From contig DASXFW010000190.1 in assembly GCA_036489395.1 (NCBI GenBank), positions 1-40,368 of the forward strand: a stretch of DNA of 40,368 nucleotides, in the 5' to 3' direction. The DNA comes from JASHVB01 sp036489395 (GTDB lineage: Bacteria > Pseudomonadota > Alphaproteobacteria > Acetobacterales > Acetobacteraceae). The notes under the pieces were generated by a model. The model was not told where the DNA came from and ran no database searches. It saw nothing but the letters and a program-made list of their open reading frames with translations. The translations under genes and the position numbers were made by a program. Every line of letters begins with the position of its first letter. Within the stretch, counting starts at the first letter, position 1. This document shows, piece by piece, positions 15,848-26,874 of the stretch.

Positions 15848-16447
15848 TCAGCGCCAGCGGTGCCAGCCGCCCCACCCCCAGCCGCTGCCGACGCCGATCG
15901 CGACCGACGGACCGTACCAACCTGCTCCGTATCCGTAATAGGGCGCCGGGTAGCCGTACGGGTAGCCGTACGGGTAGGCATAGCCGCCGGCATAGGCGGG
16001 CGGCGGCGGGCTCTGGACCGAATTGCCGTGCGCGGCCATGCACTGCGCATAGGAGATATCGTAGCGCTGCTGCAGCCCAGCCTCCGACGCCTGGGCATTG
16101 CCGGCACCGATGGCGCTGCCGGCCAGCAAGCCCGTGGCGCCGCCGATCGCCGCACCCGCGCCCACCGCACCGCCGACCGAGCCAAGCGCCGCGCCGGCCG
16201 CGGCCCCCAGGGCCGTGCCGAGGACTGCGCTGCCCACCGCCGCGTTGGTCCCCGCCTGGGCCGATGAGACGCCGCCGGTCTGCGTTGACGCGTATTGCCG
16301 GCAGGTGGCGTCGTCCTGCTGGAAGGCACCGAAGTTCTTGCCCTGTCCCGGCATGGCCACCACGTCGGGGCCTTGCGGCGGTGCAACGGCGCAGGCGCAG
16401 AGGGCCACGGTGGAGAGCAAACCGATCAGTCCGGTAACGCGACGCAT
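15848..16447 (-). CDS. Glycine-zipper envelope lipoprotein (199 aa)
   Basis: An N-terminal signal (MRRVTGLIGLLSTVALCACA) ends in a lipobox-like cysteine at about residue 18. Two cysteine-containing segments, QDDATCRQYA and YDISYAQCMAAHG, bracket a long Gly/Ala segment (VLGTALGAAAGAALGSVGGA and following) that forms a glycine-zipper hairpin, as in many outer-membrane-associated proteins of unknown function. The C-terminus is rich in Tyr, Gly and Pro (PYGYPYGYP) with Trp/Gly residues at the end. I used the ATG at 16447 because it begins the signal peptide. It is 137 bp upstream of ispH on the same strand and divergent from the phosphotransacetylase-like gene. Exact function is unknown; a structural or slime-related role is possible. 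Confidence 0.7.
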   Translation of the reverse strand: MRRVTGLIGLLSTVALCACAVAPPQGPDVVAMPGQGKNFGAFQQDDATCRQYASTQTGGVSSAQAGTNAAVGSAVLGTALGAAAGAALGSVGGAVGAGAAIGGATGLLAGSAIGAGNAQASEAGLQQRYDISYAQCMAAHGNSVQSPPPPAYAGGYAYPYGYPYGYPAPYYGYGAGWYGPSVAIGVGSGWGWGGWHRWR

Positions 16448-16755
16448 GACGGAATCCCTTATGGGCGGCAATCTGTCGTGGCGTGCCGCACCGCCGCCAA
16501 ATCGCGGACGCCGATGCACCGGAGATGGTGTGGGCGCGGTCTGTCGTCCATATGGCGGCTACACTTCGTTGCCTTTCGTTTACACTGCGGTACCGGTGCC
16601 ACGCAGTGCGCGGCCATCTCCGCGGCGTGCGGCGTCGCGGCACGGTAACCACCGGCATTAGCCGTTTATTATGCTTTTCCTCGTTATGGTTCCGCCGCGG
16701 CAAAATGTTGACCCAGGTCAATGCAGCCGGTGCCGAACGGCGCGAGTTGACGCAC

Positions 16756-17775
16756 ATGAGCGAGGCGTCAGAACACCCAGGACTTGAAGGCCGAGGATCG
16801 GACGGCCCAGGACCCGAAGACATGGACGGCTTCGCAGAGCACGGGCGGGAGAAGTACCAGCGTGTCCTGGCGATGGCGCGACGCCTGCCGCCGGTCACCA
16901 CTGCAGTGGTGCATCCGTGCGACGCGGTGTCGCTCGGCGGCGCGGTGGAGGCGCATCGGCTGCAACTGATCGAGGCGATCCTCGTGGCGCCGCCGGCGCG
17001 GCTGGAGGAGGTGGCCCGTCGCAACAACATCGATATTTCCGGGCTGCCGGTGGTCGCCTCGGCGCACAGCCACGATTCGGCGGCAAAGGGCGTGGTGCTG
17101 GTCCGCGAAGGCAAGGCCGAGGCCTTGATGAAAGGCAGCCTGCACACCGACGAGCTCATGGGCGCCGTGGTTGCGCACGACAGCGGGCTGCGCACCGAGC
17201 GGCGCATCAGCCACTGCTTCATCATGGACGTGCCGGGCTATGCCGCGCCGCTGATCATCACCGACGCCGCGGTGAACATCGCCCCGACGCTCGAAGAGAA
17301 GGTCGATATCGTGCAGAACGCCATCGACCTGGCGCACGCGATCGGCCTGGAACAAGTGCTGGTGGCGATCCTGTCGGCGACGGAGACGGTGAACCCGAAG
17401 GTTCCGTCCACCGTCGAGGCCGCGGCTTTGTGCAAGATGGCGGACCGGGGGCAGATCACCGGCGGCATCCTGGATGGGCCGCTGGCACTGGACAATGCGA
17501 TCAGCCGCGAGGCGGCCGAGATCAAGCACATCGTGTCGCCGGTGGCGGGGCGTGCGAACGTGCTGGTGGTGCCGAACCTGGAAGCCGGCAACATGCTGGC
17601 CAAGAGCCTGACGTTCCTGGCGGGCGCCGAAAGCGCCGGCATCGTGCTGGGCGCGCGGGTGCCGATCATCCTGACCAGCCGGGCGGATTCGCTGGTGACG
17701 CGGGTTGCGTCGTCGGCCGTGGCATCGCTGGTGGCCGCCGCGCGACGCAAGAACATGCAGAAGGTCGTTCGCTGA
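16756..17775 (+). CDS. Phosphate acetyl/butyryltransferase family protein (339 aa)
   Basis: Belongs to the PTA/PTB family, which swaps CoA and phosphate on short acyl groups. The domain runs from about residue 28 to the end: TTAVVHPCDAVSLGGAVEA, HSHDSAAKGVVLVREGKAEA, LMKGSLHTDELMGAVV and a C-terminal NVLVVPNLEAGNMLAKSLTF. This resembles the C-terminal half of proteins annotated as bifunctional enoyl-CoA hydratase/phosphate acetyltransferase; the MaoC-like hydratase half is absent here. The start is uncertain: ATGs at 16705, 16756 and 16822 are all in frame and none has a strong ribosome site. An acetate or butyrate kinase partner is not seen nearby. The tRNA gene follows 197 bp later. Confidence 0.8.
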   Translation: MSEASEHPGLEGRGSDGPGPEDMDGFAEHGREKYQRVLAMARRLPPVTTAVVHPCDAVSLGGAVEAHRLQLIEAILVAPPARLEEVARRNNIDISGLPVVASAHSHDSAAKGVVLVREGKAEALMKGSLHTDELMGAVVAHDSGLRTERRISHCFIMDVPGYAAPLIITDAAVNIAPTLEEKVDIVQNAIDLAHAIGLEQVLVAILSATETVNPKVPSTVEAAALCKMADRGQITGGILDGPLALDNAISREAAEIKHIVSPVAGRANVLVVPNLEAGNMLAKSLTFLAGAESAGIVLGARVPIILTSRADSLVTRVASSAVASLVAAARRKNMQKVVR

Positions 17776-17923
17776 GAGCAGCGACCGCCAGCGTTTCGCC
17801 ATGTCATGGCCGGCCCAGCTTTCGCCAGTCATGACACGGAAGCACCGGCATCGCCGTCCGCCCGCTTATGCCGAAATCTGTGGGGTTCGGCTCCGCCGCC
17901 CACGTCGAAAGGCGGACACCGCC

Positions 17924-17952
17924 TTGCACCGTCGCGCGCGCTCGGGCAGATG
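17924..17952 (+). promoter_or_regulatory. Candidate tRNA promoter
   Basis: TTGCAC (17924-17929) and CAGATG (17947-17952) are 17 bases apart and end 20 bases before the mature tRNA. The -35 matches five of six consensus bases and the -10 three of six; the TTG-type -35 is the usual stronger element in alphaproteobacteria. Confidence 0.35.
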
Positions 17953-17972
17953 CCGCATTGTTGGCTGACCGG

Positions 17973-18049
17973 GCGCCCGTAGCTCAACCGGTTAGAGCTG
18001 GCGGCTCATAACCGTCTGGTTGCAGGTTCGAGTCCTGCCGGGCGCACCA
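17973..18049 (+). tRNA. tRNA with CAU anticodon, tRNA-Met or tRNA-Ile2
   Basis: The 77-base cloverleaf folds fully: acceptor GCGCCCG pairs with CGGGCGC, D-stem GCTC with GAGC, anticodon stem GGCGG with CCGTC around loop CTCATAA, and T-stem GCAGG with CCTGC around TTCGAGT. CCA is encoded at 18047-18049. The CAT anticodon fits elongator methionine, or isoleucine if the C is changed to lysidine by TilS. It lacks the unpaired first base pair and the three G-C anticodon pairs expected for the initiator. Confidence 0.92.
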
Positions 18050-18090
18050 CGGTTAACCAATCGGCAACCAACGCCGCCTATCCTGACGGC

Positions 18091-18609
18091 ATGACCGTCT
18101 CCGCGCGCATCCACCATGCTGAGCCGCCGTCATCCACGGCGACAGGTCAGGCTGCCCGCCACTACACCGGCACCAGCTTCAAGCAGGTGCTGTCCGAGGC
18201 GTTCGACACGAACGCCATGACCGGCTCGGCTCGTCCGCTGGCACACCATGCCGCGGCCCGCGTGCGCCTGCCGCCGCCACAATCCGCCGCGGCCAGATCG
18301 GCGCCCGCATCTGCATCAGCCGCGCTCGCCCAGGCGATGGCAGCAGAGCATGTGCCGGCGTCCTGGCAGCCAGGCCTCGCGTTCATCATGGCGCACGAAT
18401 CCGCCGGCAAGGTCGGCGCGCAAAGCCCGGTGCACTCCGCGCGCGGGCTGTACCAGCTCACCGCCGCCAACTACCACTACAACCCGCACGGTGCCGCGTC
18501 CTTCGGCAACGGGGTGGAGGAAGCGCAAGGCGGCATCCGCTATATCCGCGCCCGCTACGGTACCGCCGAGAAAGCCGTTTCGTTCTGGCACACCCACCAC
18601 TGGTACTGA
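18091..18609 (+). CDS. Lytic-transglycosylase-like protein (172 aa)
   Basis: The C-terminal half (about 92-172) has the lysozyme-like SLT pattern: FIMAHESAGKVGAQSP with candidate catalytic Glu103, RGLYQLTAANY (118-128), and VEEAQGGIRYIRARYG ending at HTHHWY. Such enzymes cut the MurNAc-GlcNAc bond of peptidoglycan. The first 80 residues are low-complexity Ala/Pro/His sequence with no signal peptide, so export is unexplained; it could leave through another secretion route, act in flagellum or secretion-system assembly, or have a wrongly placed start. It begins 41 bp after the tRNA and ends 10 bp from the convergent autotransporter stop. I saw no phage genes around it. Confidence 0.7.
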   Translation: MTVSARIHHAEPPSSTATGQAARHYTGTSFKQVLSEAFDTNAMTGSARPLAHHAAARVRLPPPQSAAARSAPASASAALAQAMAAEHVPASWQPGLAFIMAHESAGKVGAQSPVHSARGLYQLTAANYHYNPHGAASFGNGVEEAQGGIRYIRARYGTAEKAVSFWHTHHWY

Positions 18610-18619
18610 GAAAGCCGCC

Positions 18620-21600
18620 TCAGAACCGCACCTCCAGCCCGCCGGTGAACGCGTTCTCATCCTGGTTGGCGGAGAACTGCCCCTGGTAGCGCACGAATAA
18701 ATCCACCGAGTCGCTGGCCGCCGCGCTGACGCCGATCCCGACCACGGCCGACGTCGACGCCGGCGACACGCCGGACACCGCGGCACTGAACGCGCCGTCG
18801 GTCGCCACCACGCCGCGCGACAGGCCGGAGAACGCCTGCTGCACGCCCGCCTCGGCCCATGGCGCGAGTGCCCAGCCGCCAACGACGAAGCGGCGCATGA
18901 TCCGCGCGGTCAGCCGCCCTTCGACCACGTCGGTGTGCGTGCCGGGATAGGTCAGGTCCAGCAGCCCGGCGCCGCTTTCCGCGAAGCTCGACTGGCCGGC
19001 ATGGATGTAGGCCAGCGTGGCGCGCGGCTCGACCGTCACCGGACCGATCGCCAGGTCATACGCCGCATTCACCTGCACGATGGCAAAGTCGCCCGGCCGG
19101 CTGCCGCTCGCCACCAGGCCGGTGCCGGGCAGTGCGCGCTCGCCGTTCACCCGCCCGCCGCCATAGGCTGCGACCGCGCCGAACCACATCGGCCCTTGCG
19201 CATAGCGGCCGTAGACGAAGCCCAGGCCGGCGTTCTGCGACGCCGCGCTGCCGTCGGAGAAGTTCAGCCCCGTCGCGAGATAGCCGCCGCCGACGCCGGC
19301 GGCGAACCCGCCACGGCTGACGCCGACGCCCAGCAGCATGCCGCCGTAGTCGTCGTGGAATGACATGCGCGGGCCACCGCCGCTCAGGCTGCCGATGCCG
19401 CCCAGGCCGCGCAGCCAGATCTCCGACTGGAAGCCGGCCGCGAGCGGCCGTACCTCGCAGCCCTCGCCCGGCGTGCGCAGGCGGCGCGCCTCGGGACCGC
19501 AGACATCGCCCAGGATCGCGTCGGCAACGCCCTCGGCCGTACTGACCATCGCGGTCAGCGCATCCGACACTTCCTGGCCGCTGTTGAATATCGGCGCCGG
19601 CCCCGGTGCCGCGGCCGGAGTCGGATCCAGCGTCAGGAAGACATCGTTCGGGTCGTAGCTGACATCCGGCGTGATGTAGGCGGCGAAGATCGGATTGTAG
19701 GCGACGCTGGCGAACGTGCCGCTGCGTCCGCCGGCCGCGGTCAGGATCGTGTAGCGGCTGCCGACAGTGTAGGTGCCGGGATCGTCGACAATGCTCAGCC
19801 CGCCGGCCAGGCTCGCCGTGCCGCCGACGCTGAGTTGGCTGTAGCCAAAGCCCGGTGCCGTACTGGGCGTGATCTCGATGGTCAGCGTCCCGCTACTGCT
19901 TTGCGCGTAGTTCCCAGTGATCCCGAGGACGCCAAGGCCGCTGCCAATGATACCGCCCGGCCGGACAGTGCCGCTATTGGTTACACTTCCGCCGATCCTG
20001 CCTTGGCCCATCAGCGTTCCACCCGTGTTCACCGTCACGTTGCCGCCTAGCGTCCCGAAGTCGAAGACGCCCACTTGGAGTGCGCCGGCATTCACCGACG
20101 TGCTGCCCCCGAAGCTGCCGCTGTTGCCGGTCAGAATCACCGTGCCGCTGCCGTTCTGCGCCAGCGTGCCACCGCCCGAGATCACGCCGGCGAAGGTCAG
20201 CGTGTCGCTGCGGTCGAACACCAGCGCGGCACTGTCGGTGACGTTGCCGGCGATGCTGCCGCTGGTGCCGCCACTGCCGATCTGCAACGTGCCGGCGCTG
20301 ATCGTCGTGCCGCCCGTGTAGGTATTCGCGGCCGTCAGCACCAGCGTGCCAGGCCCGGTGGTGCTCAGCGCGCTGGCAATGCCGCCGCCGTCCGAAATCA
20401 CCCCGCTCCACACCACGGTCTCGCCGCTGGCGACGGCGATGCTGGGATCGGCGACGCTCAGGGCCACGTTGTTGCTGAACGTGCCGCTGCCAGTGACGGC
20501 GAGCGTGGTGCCGGTGCCCAGTGCAAGCGGGCCGGTGCCCAGATTGCCCGGCGCGGCCACGCTGAGCGTGCCGCCCAGGACATCGGTGCCGCCCGAGTAT
20601 GTGTTGCTGCCGGACAGCACCAGCGTGCCGGCGCCCGACTTCTCCAGGATTCCGCCGCCCCCTGTCATCGTGCCGGCAAACGTATCGGTGCCGGATGCCA
20701 GGTCCACGTTCAGCACGCGTGCGCCGAGGTTGACCGTGCTGCCGGCTACGCCGGACAGGCCCAGGATGCTCTGGCCGCCGGCGACGCCGGAAATGTCGAA
20801 CGCCGTGCCGCTGGCAAGGCTCACGCTGCTCGAAGAGAAGATGCTGCCGGCACCGCTCAGTGCCAGCGTGCCACCCGAGACCGTGGTGGCGCCGGTGTAG
20901 GCATTGAGCGCGCTCAGCGTCAGTGTTCCGGCGCCGGCCTTGGTCAGGCCGAAACCGCCGGAGATTGCGCCGCTTGCGGTTAGCGTATCGAGCGCGCTGG
21001 CGACGCCGATCGTGCTGCCGGCGGTCAGGGTGATCGGCCCGCTGACGCCGGCGGTGCCGGTACCGGTCAGTGCGCCGCCGCCTCCGCCGGATCCAGCCAG
21101 CGACACCGCGTTGCCGATGGTCGTACTGCTCACATTCAGGGTCGCACCGGCGGAGACCGTCGCGGTGCCGGTCCCCAACGCGGCGGCGTTCGCGGCGACA
21201 AGTGTCCCGCCGGTGAGGCTCGTGCCGCCCGTGTAGGTGCTGGCGCCGCCCAGGAACAACGTGCCGGCACCGGACTTGATCAGGCTGCCGCCGGTGCCGC
21301 CGCCGATGCCGCCGGCGTCGTTGATCGCCCCGGCGAAAATGTCGAGGCCGCTGGCCACGCTGACTGTCAGAGCCTTGCTTCCCAGGCTGACGCTGCTCGA
21401 CGCGCTGCCGGTCAGGCCCTGGATGGTGGTGCCGCTGGCGGTCTCCGAAATATCGAAATTGCCGCTACCCGACAGAGTCACGCCGCTGGAGCTCGCGATC
21501 GAGCCAGCGCCGGTCAGCCCCAGGCTGCCGGAAACCGTCGTGGCGCCGGTGTAGGTGTTGGCCTGGGTGAGCAGCAGCGAGCCGGTGCCGGAGACGGTCA

Positions 21601-24600
21601 GGCCGCCACCGATGTTGCCGCCGATGCCGCCATCCTGCAGCACGCCGCTGAATCCTTTGGTGATGCTCGTGTTCACCGTCAGCGTCTGGTTGCCCAGGCT
21701 GACCGTGCTGCCGACGACGCCGGTCAGGCCCAGCACCGTCGCGCCGGCGGTGGTGTCGGAGATGTCGAAGTTCGCGCTGCTGGCGCTCAGTTGCACGAAG
21801 CTGGAGTCGGCGATCGAGCCGATGCCGGTCAGCGCCAGCGTGCCGGACAACACCGTCGTCTTCCCGGTGTAGGTGTTGGCCTGCGTCAGCAGCAGCGGGC
21901 CGGCGGCCGCAGCGACGCTGATCTGGCCGCCACTGCCGACACTGATCCCGCCATCGGCCAACACCCCGTTGAACCCGTCGGTGGTGGTGGTGGTGATGGT
22001 CAGCGCGTTGCCGCCGAGGCTGACCTTGCTGCCAAGTGCGCCGGTCAGGTCACCGATCGACTGGTTGCCGGTTGCGCCGGAAATGTCGAACGTCGTTGCC
22101 GCGGCAAGGCTGACGCCGCTGCTGGCCGCAATCGACCCGCCGGCGCCGAGCGCCAGCGTGCCGGCGCTGATGGTGGTGGCGCCGGTATAGGTCTCGGTGT
22201 TGGTCAACGTCAGCGTGCCGGTGCCCTGCTTGATCAGGGTCTGGCCGGTGCCGGAGATCACGCCGCTCAACGTTTCGCTGCTGCTGCCCGTATCGATCGT
22301 CGGGTCGCCGCCCAGGGAGATGTCGTTGGCGATGGTCAGCCCGTTGGCGGCGAAACCGAGGGTCGTGCCGGCACTCATGGTCAGCGTGCCGTTGCTCAGC
22401 GCGGTGTCGTTGCCGACGGAGATCGTGCCGGCGTTGAGGCTGGTGCCGCCGGAATAGGAGTTCGCATTCGACAGCACGAGCGTGCCGGCGCCTACCTTGA
22501 TCAGGCTGCCATCGCCGCCGACCGTGCCGCTTAGCGTCAGGGTGTCGCCGGCGGAGCCGACGCCGAAGTCGGCGCCGCCGTTCAGGTTGACGTGGCCGCT
22601 CACGCCGGCGGTGCCACTGCCGGTCAGCGCCCCGGCGCCGCCGACACCGGAGCCGTTGATCGACAGGTTGTTGCCGATGGTGGCGCCGCTGACGTTCAGG
22701 GTTCCGCCGTCAGCCACGATGGCCGTGGCGCTGCCGAGCGCCGTGGCGCCGCCCGCGCTCAAGGTGCCGCTGAGGACCTCGGTACCCCCGGTGTAGGTGC
22801 TGGCGCCAGTCAACGCCAAGGTTCCGCTGCCGCTCATCGTCACAGAGCCGCCAGTCCCGCCGCCAGCCCCGCCGTCGTTGATCGCACCGGCGAAGGTATT
22901 GGTGCCGCTTGCCAGGGTCACCGTCAGGTTGTTGCTGCCGAGCAAAACCTGACTCGTGCCGGAGGTACTGGTCAGTCCCTGTATCGTTGTGCTGGTCGCG
23001 CCCCCGTTGGCGTTGATCTGGGAGATATCGAACGCGCCCGTCCCCTGCAGCGCGAGCCCGCTCGAACTCGCGATCGACGCGGTTGGCGGCCCTGCATCCG
23101 ATGTGCCCAGTTCCAGGGTGGTGCCAGTCATCACCGTGGTGGCGCCGGTGTAGGTGTTCACCCCGAACAATGCGACGGCTCCGCCGCCGGAAAAGCTCAG
23201 CGATCCCGGGTTCGCTCCATCGGAGATCGCCTGAATGATCGAGATCGGCGCTGTCGGCGAGGCGACTGCGCCCGCCACGCTGATCGCGGTATTGCCGGCG
23301 ATTGTCATAGTCCGGTTGAGCGTGCCGTTGGTCTGGGTGAACCGCAGCGTCGTGCCGTCGTTCAGTGCCAGGCCGCCGGTGCTGGCACCCAGGTTGGCAT
23401 CTCCTGAAATCGAAAGAACAGTACCGGACCCGGTGACGGTGGTGCCCCCGGAGTAGGTGTTGGTGCCGGCGAGCACCACGGTACCGCCGGGATTGGCCAG
23501 GCTGCCGATATTCAGCACCAGGCCGGCCCCCGAGCCGCCTGTCGTTCCTCCTTGGAACTCGCTTCCAGGGAAGCCCGGGACGCTGTTGGGACTATCGTCG
23601 GCGATGGTGCCGTTCGACGTCATGGTCTGACCTGCGCCCGGTGCGATGACCACGTTCGCCCCGGTTACGCCGAACAAATCGGTCCCGGCGCTCGCACCGA
23701 CGCCAGAACCTGTGCCGCCGGCCGCTCCGCCGTTGGCCGAGCCGCCAGAGAAGGCGCCGCTCCCGGCGACGGTCAGCGTTCCCCCCTGCGCCACGAAAAC
23801 GGCGCCGCCAAACCCGGCACCGCCGCCGCCGCTGGGGTCCTGTGTTGTGCCGCCAGTACCGCCGCCGACTCCACCGCTGCCCGAGCCGAATCCCTGGCTG
23901 CCGCCGCCACCGCCGCCAAAGCCGCCGGTGCCAGCGAACTGCGTCGAACTGGCACCGCCGCCGCCGCCGAACCCGCCGTTGCCGCCGTTGCCGTTGCTGC
24001 CGCTGTCGCTGAAACCGCCGCCGCCGCCGCCGCCGCCGAACGCCCCGGCGCCGCCGTCGCCGGGGGTGCCGCTGCTGGCGGCTGTGCCGGAGCTTCCGGT
24101 CTGCCCAAGTCCGTTGGCGCCGCCGGTCCCGCCCGGTCCTGTCGAGGTGGAGAAGTTGCCGCCCCCGCCGCCTCCGCCCCCGCCGGCGCCGTTGCCAGCG
24201 GTGAATTCGGTCCCGGACCCGCCTGCCGCGCTGGTACCAATTCCCCCGCCGCCGCCGCCGCCTGGCGAGTCGCCGGTGGTGGGTACGCCAGTGTACACGC
24301 TGCCGCCGGCGCCGCCCATTCCACCGCCGCCGCCATCGGCGTTGCCGGTGATGCCCGCGCCACCGCCGCCGCCGGTCGTGCTGTTGCCGCTGAAGCTGAC
24401 GCCTGACACCGTCACGTTGGCCGCGCTGTTGACAAAGATCGCGCCGCCGGCACCCAGGCCGCCGCCACCGCCCGAGGCGCCCGCGCCGCCTGCTCCACCC
24501 GTCGTCGCACCCCCCTGCAGCGTCACGTTCTGGATCGAGACATTGATCGCGCTACTGCCGTTGCCGACGAAAAAGATCTGGCTGGTGCCGCCGCCGCTGA

Positions 24601-24898
24601 TGGTGAGGCCGCCGGTGCCAGTGATTGTGGTGCTGGCGGTGATCGCCGGCAGCGCACTGAGCAGAGTGATCGTCTGCGGCGTGGCGAATGTCGTGGGATC
24701 GAACACGATGGTCGAGCCGGGGCTGGCATCGGCGCTGGCGACGGCCGCGCGCAGCGACCCGGCGCCGCTGTCGCCTGTGCTGGTGACGGTGAACGTCGCC
24801 GCGGCGGCGGGAACAACCTGCCCGATCAGGATGCAGCAAAGCAGCGCGAGCCAAGCCGCACCCGGCAAGCCGGGCAGTACCCTGAACGCGCCGCGCAT
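18620..24898 (-). CDS. Very large autotransporter with PATR passenger repeats (2092 aa)
   Basis: A type Va secreted adhesin or surface protein. Residues 1-34 are a signal peptide (AAWLALLCCILIGQVVPAAA). Residues about 35-125 (TVTSTGDSGAGSLRAAV) begin a right-handed beta-helix. Residues about 126-440 are extremely glycine-rich, with runs of up to nine glycines. From about 475 to 1560 come 11 autotransporter-associated repeats of about 90-115 residues with the core N-T-Y-T/S-G-x-T-T-V and GTL. Residues about 1820-2092 form the beta-barrel, ending in the outer-membrane signature GLEVRF. The ATG at 24898 has GGGGGAGAG upstream and starts the signal peptide. The ligand is unknown. It is divergent from ettA and convergent with the lytic-transglycosylase-like gene. 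Repeats this similar often vary in number between strains. Confidence 0.9.
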   Translation of the reverse strand: MRGAFRVLPGLPGAAWLALLCCILIGQVVPAAAATFTVTSTGDSGAGSLRAAVASADASPGSTIVFDPTTFATPQTITLLSALPAITASTTITGTGGLTISGGGTSQIFFVGNGSSAINVSIQNVTLQGGATTGGAGGAGASGGGGGLGAGGAIFVNSAANVTVSGVSFSGNSTTGGGGGAGITGNADGGGGGMGGAGGSVYTGVPTTGDSPGGGGGGGIGTSAAGGSGTEFTAGNGAGGGGGGGGGNFSTSTGPGGTGGANGLGQTGSSGTAASSGTPGDGGAGAFGGGGGGGGFSDSGSNGNGGNGGFGGGGGASSTQFAGTGGFGGGGGGSQGFGSGSGGVGGGTGGTTQDPSGGGGAGFGGAVFVAQGGTLTVAGSGAFSGGSANGGAAGGTGSGVGASAGTDLFGVTGANVVIAPGAGQTMTSNGTIADDSPNSVPGFPGSEFQGGTTGGSGAGLVLNIGSLANPGGTVVLAGTNTYSGGTTVTGSGTVLSISGDANLGASTGGLALNDGTTLRFTQTNGTLNRTMTIAGNTAISVAGAVASPTAPISIIQAISDGANPGSLSFSGGGAVALFGVNTYTGATTVMTGTTLELGTSDAGPPTASIASSSGLALQGTGAFDISQINANGGATSTTIQGLTSTSGTSQVLLGSNNLTVTLASGTNTFAGAINDGGAGGGTGGSVTMSGSGTLALTGASTYTGGTEVLSGTLSAGGATALGSATAIVADGGTLNVSGATIGNNLSINGSGVGGAGALTGSGTAGVSGHVNLNGGADFGVGSAGDTLTLSGTVGGDGSLIKVGAGTLVLSNANSYSGGTSLNAGTISVGNDTALSNGTLTMSAGTTLGFAANGLTIANDISLGGDPTIDTGSSSETLSGVISGTGQTLIKQGTGTLTLTNTETYTGATTISAGTLALGAGGSIAASSGVSLAAATTFDISGATGNQSIGDLTGALGSKVSLGGNALTITTTTTDGFNGVLADGGISVGSGGQISVAAAAGPLLLTQANTYTGKTTVLSGTLALTGIGSIADSSFVQLSASSANFDISDTTAGATVLGLTGVVGSTVSLGNQTLTVNTSITKGFSGVLQDGGIGGNIGGGLTVSGTGSLLLTQANTYTGATTVSGSLGLTGAGSIASSSGVTLSGSGNFDISETASGTTIQGLTGSASSSVSLGSKALTVSVASGLDIFAGAINDAGGIGGGTGGSLIKSGAGTLFLGGASTYTGGTSLTGGTLVAANAAALGTGTATVSAGATLNVSSTTIGNAVSLAGSGGGGGALTGTGTAGVSGPITLTAGSTIGVASALDTLTASGAISGGFGLTKAGAGTLTLSALNAYTGATTVSGGTLALSGAGSIFSSSSVSLASGTAFDISGVAGGQSILGLSGVAGSTVNLGARVLNVDLASGTDTFAGTMTGGGGILEKSGAGTLVLSGSNTYSGGTDVLGGTLSVAAPGNLGTGPLALGTGTTLAVTGSGTFSNNVALSVADPSIAVASGETVVWSGVISDGGGIASALSTTGPGTLVLTAANTYTGGTTISAGTLQIGSGGTSGSIAGNVTDSAALVFDRSDTLTFAGVISGGGTLAQNGSGTVILTGNSGSFGGSTSVNAGALQVGVFDFGTLGGNVTVNTGGTLMGQGRIGGSVTNSGTVRPGGIIGSGLGVLGITGNYAQSSSGTLTIEITPSTAPGFGYSQLSVGGTASLAGGLSIVDDPGTYTVGSRYTILTAAGGRSGTFASVAYNPIFAAYITPDVSYDPNDVFLTLDPTPAAAPGPAPIFNSGQEVSDALTAMVSTAEGVADAILGDVCGPEARRLRTPGEGCEVRPLAAGFQSEIWLRGLGGIGSLSGGGPRMSFHDDYGGMLLGVGVSRGGFAAGVGGGYLATGLNFSDGSAASQNAGLGFVYGRYAQGPMWFGAVAAYGGGRVNGERALPGTGLVASGSRPGDFAIVQVNAAYDLAIGPVTVEPRATLAYIHAGQSSFAESGAGLLDLTYPGTHTDVVEGRLTARIMRRFVVGGWALAPWAEAGVQQAFSGLSRGVVATDGAFSAAVSGVSPASTSAVVGIGVSAAASDSVDLFVRYQGQFSANQDENAFTGGLEVRF
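20310..23480 (-). repeat. Eleven passenger repeats of about 90-115 codons
   Basis: Copies of the motif N/S-x-Y-T/S-G-x-T centre near 23461, 23159, 22803, 22465, 22200, 21880, 21565, 21245, 20910, 20608 and 20330 (minus strand). Variants include NTYSGGTTV, NTYTGATTV, STYTGGTSL and ETYTGATTI. DNA identity is partial, so the array is old but could still recombine. Confidence 0.8.
23830..24520 (-). repeat. Glycine-rich low-complexity coding tract
   Basis: Stacked GGN codons on the minus strand encode long glycine runs interrupted by Ser, Thr and Ala. The opposite strand reads as proline-rich open frames, which are shadows. Slippage and assembly errors are likely here. Confidence 0.75.
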
Positions 24899-25083
24899 GT
24901 CTCTCCCCCAACCCCTTGTCGGCACGGGCCGATCAGACGCGACCCATACTGCTATCGCTATTATTCGCGCCTCCAAGCCGTCTGCCAAGCGTGATGATTT
25001 CACATCTAAGACGGTCGCGCGTGTTGCTTTCGGTCCTGGCGGGTATGATCTAGAAGCCGGCGCTCAACGGGGATCAGAGGATC

Positions 25084-26763
<1,680 letters not shown>

Positions 26764-26874
26764 CGTTCCGGGTGGCGTGGGGCGCCGGGACGGTCATGGC
26801 CGATTTCGGCCAGACAGCCCGAGCGTTCCCGGCCATTCTGCGGCCTCGTTCTCATCCGTCCGAGCGAGGTCGCC

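Noticed and set aside
15711..17225. Upstream extension of the ispH frame to an 813-codon product
   Set aside because: It overlaps the lipoprotein gene on the same strand in a different frame and the opposite-strand PTA gene; IspH family sequence begins at 15710 after a good ribosome site.
18091..18609. Prophage endolysin module
   Set aside because: No holin, spanin or phage structural gene is near; the neighbours are a tRNA and an autotransporter. A tRNA-adjacent integration was considered, but no integrase or duplicated tRNA end is visible.
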